The position numbers and the translations under genes were made by a program. The notes beneath the pieces are model-generated. The model was not told the DNA's origin, made no database searches, and saw only the letters and a program-made list of their open reading frames with translations. Positions 25,715 to 34,354 of a stretch of 41,773 nucleotides of DNA are shown here, piece by piece (the stretch's first letter is position 1; each line of letters begins with the position of its first letter). Source of the DNA: Ilumatobacteraceae bacterium (GTDB lineage: Bacteria; Actinomycetota; Acidimicrobiia; Acidimicrobiales; Ilumatobacteraceae); contig JALHOG010000047.1 in the NCBI GenBank assembly GCA_022843125.1, forward strand, positions 1-41,773, in the 5' to 3' direction.

Positions 25715-26479
25715 TCAGTGTCCGATCTGCTTCATGCGATCGATGATGCTGTCGGCGGTCGGCCCGCTCATGTCGTACACGATCTTGCCGTCGGCGAGGA
25801 ACACGACCCGGTCGGCATAGGCCGCCGCGTAGGGGTCGTGGGTGACCATGACGATCGTCTGCCCGAACTCGTCGACGGCATTGCGCATGAAGCGCAGCAC
25901 CTCGCCTCCGGAGCCCGAGTCGAGGTTGCCGGTCGGTTCGTCGGCGAAGATGATCGTCGGGCGGCTGGCGAGTGCACGCGCAACGGCGACGCGCTGCTGC
26001 TGGCCGCCGGAGAGCTCGCTCGGGCGGTGCTTCAGGCGCGACTTCAGGCCGACCGTCTCGACCACACGGTCGATCCAGGAACGGTCGCCGTCCTCGCCAC
26101 CGAGCATCATCGGGAGCGTGATGTTCTCCTCGGCGGTGAGCGTCGGAATCAGGTTGTACGCCTGGAACACGAAGCCGACCTGCTTGCGGCGCAGCTCGGT
26201 GAGCTGCTTGTCGTTGAGCTGGGCGAGGTAGGTCTCACCGATGAACACGGCGCCCTCGGTGAGGGAGTCGAGGCCGGCAAGGCAGTGCAGGAGGGTCGAC
26301 TTGCCCGAACCCGACGGGCCCATGATGGCGGTGAAGCGACCGGGCTCGAACGACACGGTGACGCCGTCGAGCGCATGGACGGCGGCGTCACCGATGCCGT
26401 ACATCTTGCGAGCGTCGATGGCTCCGGCTGCGGCCACGAGTGCTGAGGGGGGAGGGGGAACGGGCGCAGTACTGCTCAT
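25715..26479 (-). CDS. ABC transporter ATP-binding protein (MacB/LolD type)
   Basis: The 254-residue ATPase has Walker A GPSGSGKST near residues 53-61, Q-loop VFQAYNLIPTL, signature LSGGQQQRVAVARAL, Walker B TIIFADEPTGNLD and switch VMVTHDP. The start ATG at 26479 has a strong AGGAGGG ribosome site immediately upstream (26481-26487), unlike many leaderless neighbours. It is transcribed with the permease and forms the second such exporter in the window, without a dedicated regulator. Confidence 0.94.
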   Translation of the reverse strand: MSSTAPVPPPPSALVAAAGAIDARKMYGIGDAAVHALDGVTVSFEPGRFTAIMGPSGSGKSTLLHCLAGLDSLTEGAVFIGETYLAQLNDKQLTELRRKQVGFVFQAYNLIPTLTAEENITLPMMLGGEDGDRSWIDRVVETVGLKSRLKHRPSELSGGQQQRVAVARALASRPTIIFADEPTGNLDSGSGGEVLRFMRNAVDEFGQTIVMVTHDPYAAAYADRVVFLADGKIVYDMSGPTADSIIDRMKQIGH

Positions 26480-26537
26480 GCCCTCCTGTCTACGCCTCTG
26501 AGTCGAGCATTGCATCCATCTCGGGGACGATCGCCGG

Positions 26538-29500
26538 TCAGCCGATCGGACGAGCAGGTGAGCCAGCGACCAGATCGGGCATCCAACCGCGGGCGCGGTC
26601 GAGCACGAACTCGGCGCGCTCCGGGTCGTTCCGGGCGACGAGCAGCTTCGCGAGCTCGATCGACGCCAGCCATCGCAGACCCGCTCCGCCGTGGCGGTCG
26701 AGCTGGGCGATCAGGCGCTCGAGGTCGTCGACGGCGGAGCGCCGGGCGGGCAGCGCGTGGCGGGCCACGAACCGGGGGTTGCGGAGCACCACCCCGAGCG
26801 GGACGGCGACCTCGCGCGTGACCGAGCGTGACCGGACGCCGGCCCGGTAGACGCGACCCAGCGAGGTCAGGAACTGGCTTCCGGCGCGCTCGGCGCCCTC
26901 GATCGCGGCGTCGAGCTCGCGCATGCCGGCCGTGAGATCGCCGTCGAACACGCGGATCACCGCGTGCGCCGACGCGGCGGCCAGGATCAATCCGTCGAGG
27001 CTGAGCGCGGTGCACGACTCGAGCAGATCGGCGTGCATCGCCCGCGCGTCCTCGATCTCCCCGGCAGCGACGAGGCCGTACACGGCGATCAGCCTGGCCA
27101 TGTCGCGGTAGATCGGGTCGGTCGCGGCGTCGACGGCACGGCGGCCGTGATGGGCACCACCGACTGCGTCGTCGGAGAGCGTGGCCGCGAGGCTCAGCAC
27201 CGACTCGCCCATGGTGGTGGCGCGCGTGCTGCCGGTGGTGGCGCCGGTGTCGATCAGCCAGTCGGCGGTCCGACGGGCGGCGTCGAAGTACCCGAGCCCG
27301 ATCTGGGCGAGCCCGACCGCGCCTGCCGACTTGATCGCCGCGTACCGACGGTCGACCAGCCGATCGAGGAGCGCATCGACCCGCTGCCCGTCGGTGAGCG
27401 CACCGGTGTGGTCGCCGCTGAGGAAACGAGCCCAGATGCGCCAGGTGTGGGCGTGGGCGAGCACCTCGGCGTCGTCGGCGCGCGCGCCGACCACCATAGC
27501 CCCGTCGAGCAGGTCGAGCGCGTCGGCGATCGCGGCCCGCGCGATCGCTGCGGAGAACCCACGCCACGCGAGCGCCATCCCGAGCACGCGCGGATCGTTG
27601 CTGGCGGTGACCTCGCTGTCGTGCTCGGCGAGCAGGTCGGTCGCCTGGCGCCAGGTGCCGCGGTAGTAGTGGACGAGCACCCATCGCACGAGCAAGGGGC
27701 CGAGGTTGGCGCTGCGCTCTGCCGGAGTGGCGCCGTCGACGAGCAAGCGGTACGCGGATCCGTACAGCTGGTCGGCCTCGTCGATGGCGTAGCGGTCGAG
27801 CGCCAGCTCGGCGGCGGCGCCGAGGTAGCGCACGGCTGGCTCGACCTGCCCGGCCTCGCTGTAGTGCATCCCGATCACGGCGCCGAGCTCACTCACCCGG
27901 TCGGCCATGCGCTGTTCGATCGACACGGCGGCGGCGAGGTGCAGCCGGCGCCGCTCCGGCTTCGTGAGGGCGGCCCTCGCGACGTCGAGCGTGAGCGCGT
28001 GCTTGAACTCGTAACGCGATCGATCGGCGTCGGCGCGGACGAGGTCGGCGCGCTCCAACTCTGCGAGCGACGGTCGCGGGTCGTGGTCGGGGTCGATGCC
28101 GAGCAGGTCGTCGACGGTGAACTCGCGGCCGTACACGGCGGCGTGCCGCAGGCGCGTGCGTGCCTCGATCGGGAGCAGGTCGAGCCGGGCGGCGATGACG
28201 CCCTGGACCGTGTCGGGTACGTCGCCGTGCCCGGCACCGTCGCGGAGCGTCCAACCGTCGTCGGTGAGCACGACCGCGTCCTCGTCGACGAGGCGGTTGA
28301 GCACCTCCTCGGCGAAGAACGCGTTGCCGCCGGCTCGCTCGTACACGAGGTCGGCGAGCTCGCGGCCCGCCGACCCGCCGAGCCGCGAGGCGATGATCGC
28401 CGCGACGTCACCGGCGGCGAGATCGCGGAGACGCATCTCGTCGACGATGCCGGCGAACACGGGGGTGTCGACCGGCCGGCTGTTGAACAGGAAGAACACT
28501 CGGTCGCGCAGGCTCGGCACGACCGAGCGCAGCAGGCTGATCGTGGACGGGTCGACCCAGTGGAGGTCCTGGACGCAGATCACGACGGGGGTCGTTGCCG
28601 CCACCGATCGCAGCAGCGCCTCGACGGCACGGGCGAGTCGCACCTGGTAGCTCTCGCGATCGAGCTCGGCCTCGCCGCGGTCGGGGTGGCCGACGAGGCG
28701 GAGCAACGGTCCGAGCACGTCGTCACCGTCGAGTCCGAGCTGCGTGACGAGCGTGCGCAACCGGTCGCGGATCGCCTCGCCGTCGTCGTGCTCGTCGACG
28801 TGCGCCATCGCCCGGATGATCTCGACCACGGGCAGGTACGGGCTCGCCGCGCCGAGCGAGCTGCCGCGCCCCTCGTACCACGCGAGGTCGGCTCCGTGGC
28901 GGGACGCAGCGCCGCGGCGGACCTCCCGGACCAGACGCGTCTTCCCGGCTCCTGCCTCGGCCACGACCATCACGGCGGTCCCCGACCGGTCGCGGACCAG
29001 CGCCTCGACCACGTTGGTCAGCATCTCGACCTCAGGCTCCCGGCCGACGAGCGCAGTGAGGTGGCGGTCGCCCGCCGTGCGGCGCACGCCGTCCACCCGG
29101 TGCACCACCGTCGGTCGGTCGAGACCCTTGAGCTCGTGGGCGCCGATCGAGGTGGTCTCGATCGACGTGGCGACCCGCGCCGCCGTGGTGCTGCACACCA
29201 GCACCTCGCCCGAGGTGGCGAGCGACTGCAGGCGCGCCGCGAGGTTCACCGCCGTGCCGAGTGGAGCGGTGACCCCGAGCGAGTTCGTGGCATCCGCGGT
29301 GACCGCCATGCCGGTGGCAACCCCGAGGTGCGACTCGAGGGTCCCGACCGTGGTGTCGAAACCGTGCTGCATCACGGCGGTGCCGTCGCGGATCTCGATC
29401 GCCGCCCGCACGGCCCGCTCCGCATCGTCCTCCCGGGTCACGGGGTCACCGAAGATCGCCATCACACCGTCGCCCAGGAACTGATCGACGCGCCCGCCCC

Positions 29501-29756
29501 AGCGGTCGACGGCAGACCGGGCGAGCCCGAGGAACTCGTCGACCAGCGCTCGGACGTCTTCCGGGTCGTGCCGCGCCGTCATCGACGTGAACCCGGACAG
29601 ATCGGCGAACAGCACCGTGATGTTCCGCCGCTCAGCGTCGGTCTCGACCGGTGGCTCGGCGGCCAGCGGCGCGCCGCACTGGCTGCAGAACCGTGCGTCC
29701 GCTCCCGCAGGTGCGGCGCAGCGCAAACATGTGGCGACCCCCGAGCCGTCGTCCAT
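26538..29756 (-). CDS. Zinc ribbon, class III cyclase and AAA ATPase multidomain regulator
   Basis: The 1072-residue protein opens with a zinc ribbon (CLRC and CSQC). A class III nucleotide cyclase domain at about 45-215 follows (NITVLFADLSGFTSM, VDQFLGDGVMAIFG, TAVNLAARLQSLA). An AAA_16-type ATPase then has Walker A AEAGAGKTRLV and Walker B-like VVICVQDLHWVDPSTI. A long TPR-like helical C-terminus completes it. Both metal Asp residues and the N/R pair are present. The Lys that recognises adenine in active cyclases (K-x-x-G-D) is Gln (Q-F-L-G-D), as in many proteins of this class. Ligand and output are unknown. It diverges from a paralogue 71 bp away. Confidence 0.88.
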   Translation of the reverse strand: MDDGSGVATCLRCAAPAGADARFCSQCGAPLAAEPPVETDAERRNITVLFADLSGFTSMTARHDPEDVRALVDEFLGLARSAVDRWGGRVDQFLGDGVMAIFGDPVTREDDAERAVRAAIEIRDGTAVMQHGFDTTVGTLESHLGVATGMAVTADATNSLGVTAPLGTAVNLAARLQSLATSGEVLVCSTTAARVATSIETTSIGAHELKGLDRPTVVHRVDGVRRTAGDRHLTALVGREPEVEMLTNVVEALVRDRSGTAVMVVAEAGAGKTRLVREVRRGAASRHGADLAWYEGRGSSLGAASPYLPVVEIIRAMAHVDEHDDGEAIRDRLRTLVTQLGLDGDDVLGPLLRLVGHPDRGEAELDRESYQVRLARAVEALLRSVAATTPVVICVQDLHWVDPSTISLLRSVVPSLRDRVFFLFNSRPVDTPVFAGIVDEMRLRDLAAGDVAAIIASRLGGSAGRELADLVYERAGGNAFFAEEVLNRLVDEDAVVLTDDGWTLRDGAGHGDVPDTVQGVIAARLDLLPIEARTRLRHAAVYGREFTVDDLLGIDPDHDPRPSLAELERADLVRADADRSRYEFKHALTLDVARAALTKPERRRLHLAAAVSIEQRMADRVSELGAVIGMHYSEAGQVEPAVRYLGAAAELALDRYAIDEADQLYGSAYRLLVDGATPAERSANLGPLLVRWVLVHYYRGTWRQATDLLAEHDSEVTASNDPRVLGMALAWRGFSAAIARAAIADALDLLDGAMVVGARADDAEVLAHAHTWRIWARFLSGDHTGALTDGQRVDALLDRLVDRRYAAIKSAGAVGLAQIGLGYFDAARRTADWLIDTGATTGSTRATTMGESVLSLAATLSDDAVGGAHHGRRAVDAATDPIYRDMARLIAVYGLVAAGEIEDARAMHADLLESCTALSLDGLILAAASAHAVIRVFDGDLTAGMRELDAAIEGAERAGSQFLTSLGRVYRAGVRSRSVTREVAVPLGVVLRNPRFVARHALPARRSAVDDLERLIAQLDRHGGAGLRWLASIELAKLLVARNDPERAEFVLDRARGWMPDLVAGSPARPIG

Positions 29757-29827
29757 AGCGGTCCGCTCACCCTAACCCGGTTTGCAATCGGCAATCGGCG
29801 CGAATTGGGCGGCCGCTACGCTCGGCC
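29757..29827. promoter_or_regulatory. Divergent promoter region between the two cyclase-ATPases
   Basis: The 71-bp spacer holds a tandem GCAATCG direct repeat near 29784-29797. TACGCT at 29817-29822 is a -10-like box eight bases before the ATG at 29831. With no obvious ribosome site, the plus-strand gene is probably leaderless. Control elements for both genes must share this short region. Confidence 0.45.
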
Positions 29828-32800
29828 GTGATGGGGTGTCCTGCGTGCTCGCGACCGGTGCCCGACGGTGCGCGCTTCTGCCCGAACTGCGGCACGCCGC
29901 TCACGTCGGCTGCATCCCCGCTGCTGCTCGCCGATGGGTTCACCGACGAGGAACGGCGCGTCGTCACCGTGCTGTTCGCCGACCTCGTCGGGTTCACGGC
30001 GCTCGCCGAGCAACGCGATCCGGAGCAGGTCAAGCGGCTCGTCGATGCGGCGTTCGCACGGCTCGTCGCCGACATCGAGCACCACGGTGGTGTGGTCGAC
30101 AAGGTGCTCGGCGATGCGATCGTCGCCTTGTTCGGCGCGCCCATAGCGCACGAGGACGACGCCGATCGGGCGGTGCGCGCTGCGCTGGCGATGCTCGCGA
30201 CACTGCGTAACTTCCGCGCCGAGCACCCCGACGACGCTGTGCGCTTGCGGATCGGGGTCAACACCGGCGAGGTCCTGGTGGGCACGGTCGCCGGCGCCGA
30301 CTACACGGCGATGGGCGACGTGGTGAACACGGCGGCCCGTCTGCAGCAACTCGCGCCACCCGGGGCCGCGCTGGTCGGCGACGCCACGAAGCAGCTGTGC
30401 TCGCCCGCCCTTCGGTTCCGGGCCCACGACCACACCCAGCTCCGCGGCCGTGAGGGCTCGATCCAGGTGTGGCAGGCCATCGCCCACGACGCGGCAACGG
30501 TGGCGCGCCGGTGGCAGAGCGACGTGCCGTTCGTCGGTCGAGCGACCGAGCTCGGCATGCTCGGGAACATCGTCAACCTGGCGCTCGCCGGTCGCAGCGC
30601 GATCGTCGCGGTCACCGGAGAGCCCGGCATCGGGAAGTCGCGTCTCGTGCACGAGGCGATGGGGCCGCTCCTCGCCGAGCACCCCACCACGCTGCTGCTC
30701 GAGGGGGTGTGCGCCCCGTATGGCGAATCGAACGTCTGGTGGCCGGTGGCCGGTGGGCTCCTCGAGCGCGTCGGGCTCGACCGCAACGATTCCGCCGACG
30801 CCACCCGCCGGCGCGCCGTCCGGCGGCTCAGCCAGTTCGACGAGATGGCCCCCGGTACCGCCGACTTCGATCGTGCGGTCGAGGTCACGATGCACCTGCT
30901 CGGCCATCCGTCGGCGCTCGATGCCCTCGGACCGTCGGCCACGCGGGACGCAGTGTTCGAGGCGATCGCGCGGGGCGTGCGTCGCCGCGCTGCGAAGTCT
31001 CCGGTCGTGCTCTGGATCGACGATCTGCAGTGGGCCGCACCGCTGCTGCTCGAGCTCCTCGAGTCACTCGCGCGCCAGCTCGCCGATCTCCCGGTGCTGA
31101 TCGTCACCACGTATCGCAGAGCCGACGACGGCCTCGCCGACTGGCCGGGGCCCGTCGACGAAGCCCTCACCCTGCACCTCCCGCTGTCGCCCCTCGGCGA
31201 GGACGATTCCCGCAACCTCGCGATCACGTCGGCCGGTCGAGCGCTGCCCGAGTCGGTCCTCGGCACCATCGCCGCCCGCGCCGGCGGGAATCCGCTGTTC
31301 CTCACCGAGCTCGCCCGGTTGGCCGCCTCGCACCCCGACGGACCGAACTCTCCCGAGCTGCCCGGTTCGCTGCGCGCACTCATCGCCGCGCGGCTCGACC
31401 AGCTCACCGCCACCCAGCGCGCCATGCTCGACAACGCGTCCATCCTCGGGGTCGAGGGCCGGATCGTCGCCCTACGCGACTTCGCGGCCGAGCTCGGTCA
31501 GCCGTACGAGCGAACCGACCTGGATGCGCTCGACGCTGCCGGTCTGCTGGTCATCGAGGGCGGGCAGTGGCAGTTCCGGAGCGACGTGGTTCGCGAGGTC
31601 GCCTACTCGACGCTCACGAAACAGGCCCGTGCACAGCGTCATGCCGGCGTTGCCAAGCACCTCGCGCAGTTCGGCGAGGCGATGCTCGACCTGCGGGCCC
31701 ATCACGCCGCAGCGGCAGCCGAGCTCGTCGGCGACATCGGCTCGACCCCGGGCGTCCCCGACGACATCGGCGCTCAGGCGACGCGTTTCCTCGTGCGCAC
31801 CGCACGCCGCTGGCACCTCCAGGGCGCACACCGCCGTGGCGTGCAGCTCGTCGAGCGAGCGCTGTCGCTCGAGGCCGAGTGCGACGCCCATCGCGAAGCG
31901 ATGATCCTGCTCGCGGAGGGTCTGGTCGAGACGCACGCGCTCGGGCGTGCGCGGGACGTGCTGGACGAGGTGGCGTCGATGGCTGCCGCCGCCGGAGACC
32001 GTGTGACGGCGGCGGAGGTGTGGCGCCTGCGCGGCACGGTGGCTCACATGGAGGGCGACCTGGTGGCGGCCCGGCGCGACTTGGGCAGGGCGGTGGGTGA
32101 GTTCCGCGAGCTCGGCGACAGCGCGCACCTCGCTGACGCGCTCCGGGAACGCGGGTTCGCGGAGGTGTTCGGCGGGTCGCTCGCCGACGCGGAGTGGTTC
32201 CTGGGCGAGGCGGATGCGCTGTTCGAGGAACTCGGCGACCGGCGCGGCCGCGCATGGGTGCAGCAGCACCTGGCATGGGTGTCGTTCCTCAACGGCGACC
32301 ACGTCGAGTCGCGCGAGCGACTCGTCTCGGCGATCGGAGCGTTCGAGCAGCTCGGTGACCGTGGCGGCGTCAGCTGGGCCCGGGGCCTGCTCGCGTACGT
32401 CCACTACTTCAGCCGCCACAATCGTGAGGCCGACGAGCTCGCGACCCTCGTGTACGACGAGGCGCGACGTTGGGGAGACGACTGGGGTGCGGCGATGATG
32501 CTCAACCTCCAGGCGTGTCTGCGGCTGTGGTCGGGCGAGATCGACGTCGCGCGTGGGCTGGCCGAGCGCTCGCTCGCGGTGTTCCGGCGGATCGACGACC
32601 GGTTCGGCATCATCCAGTCGCTCAGCACGCTGAACCGTGTCCTCGTCGCCCTCGGGCGCGGTGCCGAGGCCGAGCGGAGCATCGAGGAGATCATGGTGCT
32701 CGCCGACTCGTTCGGTGAGATGGCCTACCCGGCGATGGCGGCTGCGGGCGCTTCGATGCACGCCGGCCGCGGCGAGCGTGCCGCCGAACTCGCTGCCGAG

Positions 32801-33277
32801 GCGATCGCGCATCTCGGCACGACGGGCGCGAGTGTCGACGAAGGTCGGGTCGTGCTCGCCTTCGGGAAGCTGCTCGCCGGTGACCCCGAGGCGGCGCTCG
32901 CCGAGCTGCTGCCAGTTGACGTGCACCACTTCCCATTCGCGCTCGCTGCCCGCGCGACCGCCCACGCCATGCTCGGCGACGCTCACTCGGCGCTCGCCGA
33001 CGTCGCTGCGATCGAGGCGATCGCGGCCGGGGCCGACTCGAACGTCAGCTACTGGGACCTGTGGGTGGCACGCGTCGCCGGTGTTGCCGTCGCCACGGGC
33101 GGCGAACGCGAGCGGCGGCTGACCGAGCTGCGCAGCGCGCTCGGCCAGCTCGCCGATGTGGTGGTACGCGCCTATGCGAACGATGTGATCGCCCGCCTCT
33201 CCGACGAGACGACAGCGGTCGGGTCAGCTCCCGCACCGCGGGGTTGGGCGACGGTCGCGACGGCGATCGCCCGTTGA
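29828..33277 (+). CDS. Zinc ribbon, class III adenylate cyclase-like and AAA ATPase multidomain regulator
   Basis: The 1149-residue paralogue of the divergent gene has a zinc ribbon (CPAC and CPNC). Its class III cyclase domain at about 42-215 has RVVTVLFADLVGFTAL, VVDKVLGDAIVALFG and YTAMGDVVNTAARLQ. The AAA domain has Walker A GEPGIGKSRLV and Walker B-like VVLWIDDLQWAAPLL. TPR-like repeats fill the rest. All cyclase residues look present, including the adenine-specifying Lys (D-K-V-L-G-D) and Asp (M-G-D-V-V-N). It is the better candidate of the pair for real cAMP synthesis. The GTG at 29828 is followed directly by ATG at 29831, the likely leaderless start. Confidence 0.88.
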   Translation: MMGCPACSRPVPDGARFCPNCGTPLTSAASPLLLADGFTDEERRVVTVLFADLVGFTALAEQRDPEQVKRLVDAAFARLVADIEHHGGVVDKVLGDAIVALFGAPIAHEDDADRAVRAALAMLATLRNFRAEHPDDAVRLRIGVNTGEVLVGTVAGADYTAMGDVVNTAARLQQLAPPGAALVGDATKQLCSPALRFRAHDHTQLRGREGSIQVWQAIAHDAATVARRWQSDVPFVGRATELGMLGNIVNLALAGRSAIVAVTGEPGIGKSRLVHEAMGPLLAEHPTTLLLEGVCAPYGESNVWWPVAGGLLERVGLDRNDSADATRRRAVRRLSQFDEMAPGTADFDRAVEVTMHLLGHPSALDALGPSATRDAVFEAIARGVRRRAAKSPVVLWIDDLQWAAPLLLELLESLARQLADLPVLIVTTYRRADDGLADWPGPVDEALTLHLPLSPLGEDDSRNLAITSAGRALPESVLGTIAARAGGNPLFLTELARLAASHPDGPNSPELPGSLRALIAARLDQLTATQRAMLDNASILGVEGRIVALRDFAAELGQPYERTDLDALDAAGLLVIEGGQWQFRSDVVREVAYSTLTKQARAQRHAGVAKHLAQFGEAMLDLRAHHAAAAAELVGDIGSTPGVPDDIGAQATRFLVRTARRWHLQGAHRRGVQLVERALSLEAECDAHREAMILLAEGLVETHALGRARDVLDEVASMAAAAGDRVTAAEVWRLRGTVAHMEGDLVAARRDLGRAVGEFRELGDSAHLADALRERGFAEVFGGSLADAEWFLGEADALFEELGDRRGRAWVQQHLAWVSFLNGDHVESRERLVSAIGAFEQLGDRGGVSWARGLLAYVHYFSRHNREADELATLVYDEARRWGDDWGAAMMLNLQACLRLWSGEIDVARGLAERSLAVFRRIDDRFGIIQSLSTLNRVLVALGRGAEAERSIEEIMVLADSFGEMAYPAMAAAGASMHAGRGERAAELAAEAIAHLGTTGASVDEGRVVLAFGKLLAGDPEAALAELLPVDVHHFPFALAARATAHAMLGDAHSALADVAAIEAIAAGADSNVSYWDLWVARVAGVAVATGGERERRLTELRSALGQLADVVVRAYANDVIARLSDETTAVGSAPAPRGWATVATAIAR

Positions 33278-33286
33278 TCGGCCGAT

Positions 33287-33922
33287 TCAGCGGTTCGGCT
33301 GGGGGAGCACCCGCAGGTACGGCTTGACCGTCGTCCAGCCGCCGGGGAACAGCTCCTTGGCCTCGTCGTCGGTGACAGCGGCGCCGATGATGACGTCGTC
33401 GCCGTCGGCCCAGTTCGCCGGCGTCGCGACCTTGAATTTGGCCGTGAGCTGCAGCGAGTCGATGACGCGGATGATCTCGTCGAAGTTGCGACCGGTCGAG
33501 GCTGGATAGGTGATCATCAGCTTGATCTTCTTGTCGGGGCCGATGACGAACACCGAGCGCACGGTCATCGTGTCGTTGGCGTTGGGGTGGATCATGTCGT
33601 AGAGGTCGGACACGGTGCGGTCGGGATCGCCGATCATCGGGAAGTTGACCGGGGTGCCCTGCGTCTCGGCGATGTCGCCCTCCCAGGCCATGTGCGAGTC
33701 GACCGGGTCGACCGAGAGGCCGATCACCTTGACGTTGCGCTTGTCGAACTCGGGCTTGATCTTCGCGACGTAGCCGAGCTCGGTGGTGCAGACGGGGGTG
33801 AAGTCCTTCGGGTGGCTGAACAGCACGCCCCAGGAGTCGCCGAGCCACTCGTGGAAGCTGATCTCGCCCTGGGTGGTGGGAGCGGTGAAGTCGGGTGCGG
33901 TGTCGCCGAGTCGGAGGGCCAT
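33287..33922 (-). CDS. 1-Cys peroxiredoxin (Prx6-like)
   Basis: The 211-residue protein has the thioredoxin-fold start LRLGDTAPDFTAPTTQGE and the active-site HPKDFTPVCTTEL with peroxidatic Cys45. It has no other cysteine, so it is of the 1-Cys type. The C-terminal PGGW region matches Prx6-type proteins. It reduces peroxides with an external thiol donor. The frame extends upstream, but M-A-L-R-L at 33922 is the family start. TACGCT on the minus strand (33934 to 33929) ends six bases before it, so it is likely leaderless. It diverges from the ArsR gene. Confidence 0.94.
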   Translation of the reverse strand: MALRLGDTAPDFTAPTTQGEISFHEWLGDSWGVLFSHPKDFTPVCTTELGYVAKIKPEFDKRNVKVIGLSVDPVDSHMAWEGDIAETQGTPVNFPMIGDPDRTVSDLYDMIHPNANDTMTVRSVFVIGPDKKIKLMITYPASTGRNFDEIIRVIDSLQLTAKFKVATPANWADGDDVIIGAAVTDDEAKELFPGGWTTVKPYLRVLPQPNR

Positions 33923-33928
33923 GGGCCG

Positions 33929-33975
33929 AGCGTACCGCGCCCCATCCGAATCCCGACAACTGTGATCGGGATTCG
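33929..33975 (-). promoter_or_regulatory. Peroxiredoxin promoter with 10-bp inverted repeat
   Basis: CGAATCCCGA (33947-33956) and TCGGGATTCG (33966-33975) form a perfect 10-bp inverted repeat with a 9-nt spacer. On the minus strand it covers the -35 area of the TACGCT -10 box (33934 to 33929), six bases before the peroxiredoxin ATG. It is therefore positioned as an operator for this gene. The motif is not an obvious match to the classical OxyR site. Confidence 0.65.
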
Positions 33976-33991
33976 AGTTCGAAGTCGCTCC

Positions 33992-34019
33992 TTGACATGT
34001 GACCAATAAGTCACATAAT
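33992..34019 (+). promoter_or_regulatory. ArsR promoter and operator
   Basis: TTGACA (33992-33997), 16 bp and CATAAT (34014-34019) form a near-consensus promoter. Between and over these boxes ATGTGAC (33997-34003) and GTCACAT (34010-34016) form a perfect 7-bp inverted repeat with a 6-nt spacer. The ArsR ATG lies six bases after the -10. A repressor here would block RNA polymerase directly, so autorepression is the clear inference. The GTG at 33999 lies inside the operator and is not a start. Confidence 0.8.
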
Positions 34020-34025
34020 TCGGAG

Positions 34026-34343
34026 ATGGACCTGGTGTTCCGAGCACTTGCCGACGAGAGCCGGCGAACCCTGCTCGACGCACTCCGGGATCGCGACGGT
34101 CGGACCCTCGGCGAGCTGTGCGGGGTCCTCCCCGAGATGACGCGGTTCGGGGTGATGAAGCATCTGCGGGTCCTCGAGGAAGCACATCTCGTCACCACCG
34201 ACAAGCGGGGGCGGGAGAAGTTCCACTACCTCAACCCGGTACCGATCCGTGAGATCCACGACCGCTGGATTTCACGGTACGCCGAACCGCTCGTCGCCGG
34301 ACTGCTCGCACTCCGCGAGGCAGCCGAGTCCCAGACCGCCTGA
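34026..34343 (+). CDS. ArsR-family transcriptional repressor
   Basis: The 105-residue protein is a minimal ArsR winged helix: LVFRALADESRRTLLDALRD, TLGELCGVLPEMTRFGVMKHL, VLEEAHLV and the wing TTDKRGREKFHYLNP. No metal-binding Cys cluster is seen, so it is of the non-metal class usually paired with SRPBCC proteins. The start at 34026 is set by the promoter, which leaves no room for a longer protein. The SRPBCC gene follows after 11 bp in one operon. Confidence 0.9.
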   Translation: MDLVFRALADESRRTLLDALRDRDGRTLGELCGVLPEMTRFGVMKHLRVLEEAHLVTTDKRGREKFHYLNPVPIREIHDRWISRYAEPLVAGLLALREAAESQTA

Positions 34344-34354
34344 ACAGGAGCGCC

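Noticed and set aside
26964..29831. 955-codon open frame antisense to the cyclase-ATPase
   Set aside because: It is a shadow of high third-position GC in the real gene. Its translation is rich in Arg, Gly, Val and Asp with no domain, and it covers the opposite strand of a clear zinc ribbon-cyclase-AAA protein.
33999..34025. GTG start of ArsR at 33999
   Set aside because: The codon lies inside the operator palindrome and upstream of the -10 box, so it would not be in the transcript.
34005..34204. Upstream extension of the peroxiredoxin frame to 34204
   Set aside because: It crosses the divergent ArsR gene and its promoter. The family N-terminus begins at 33922 behind a good -10 box.
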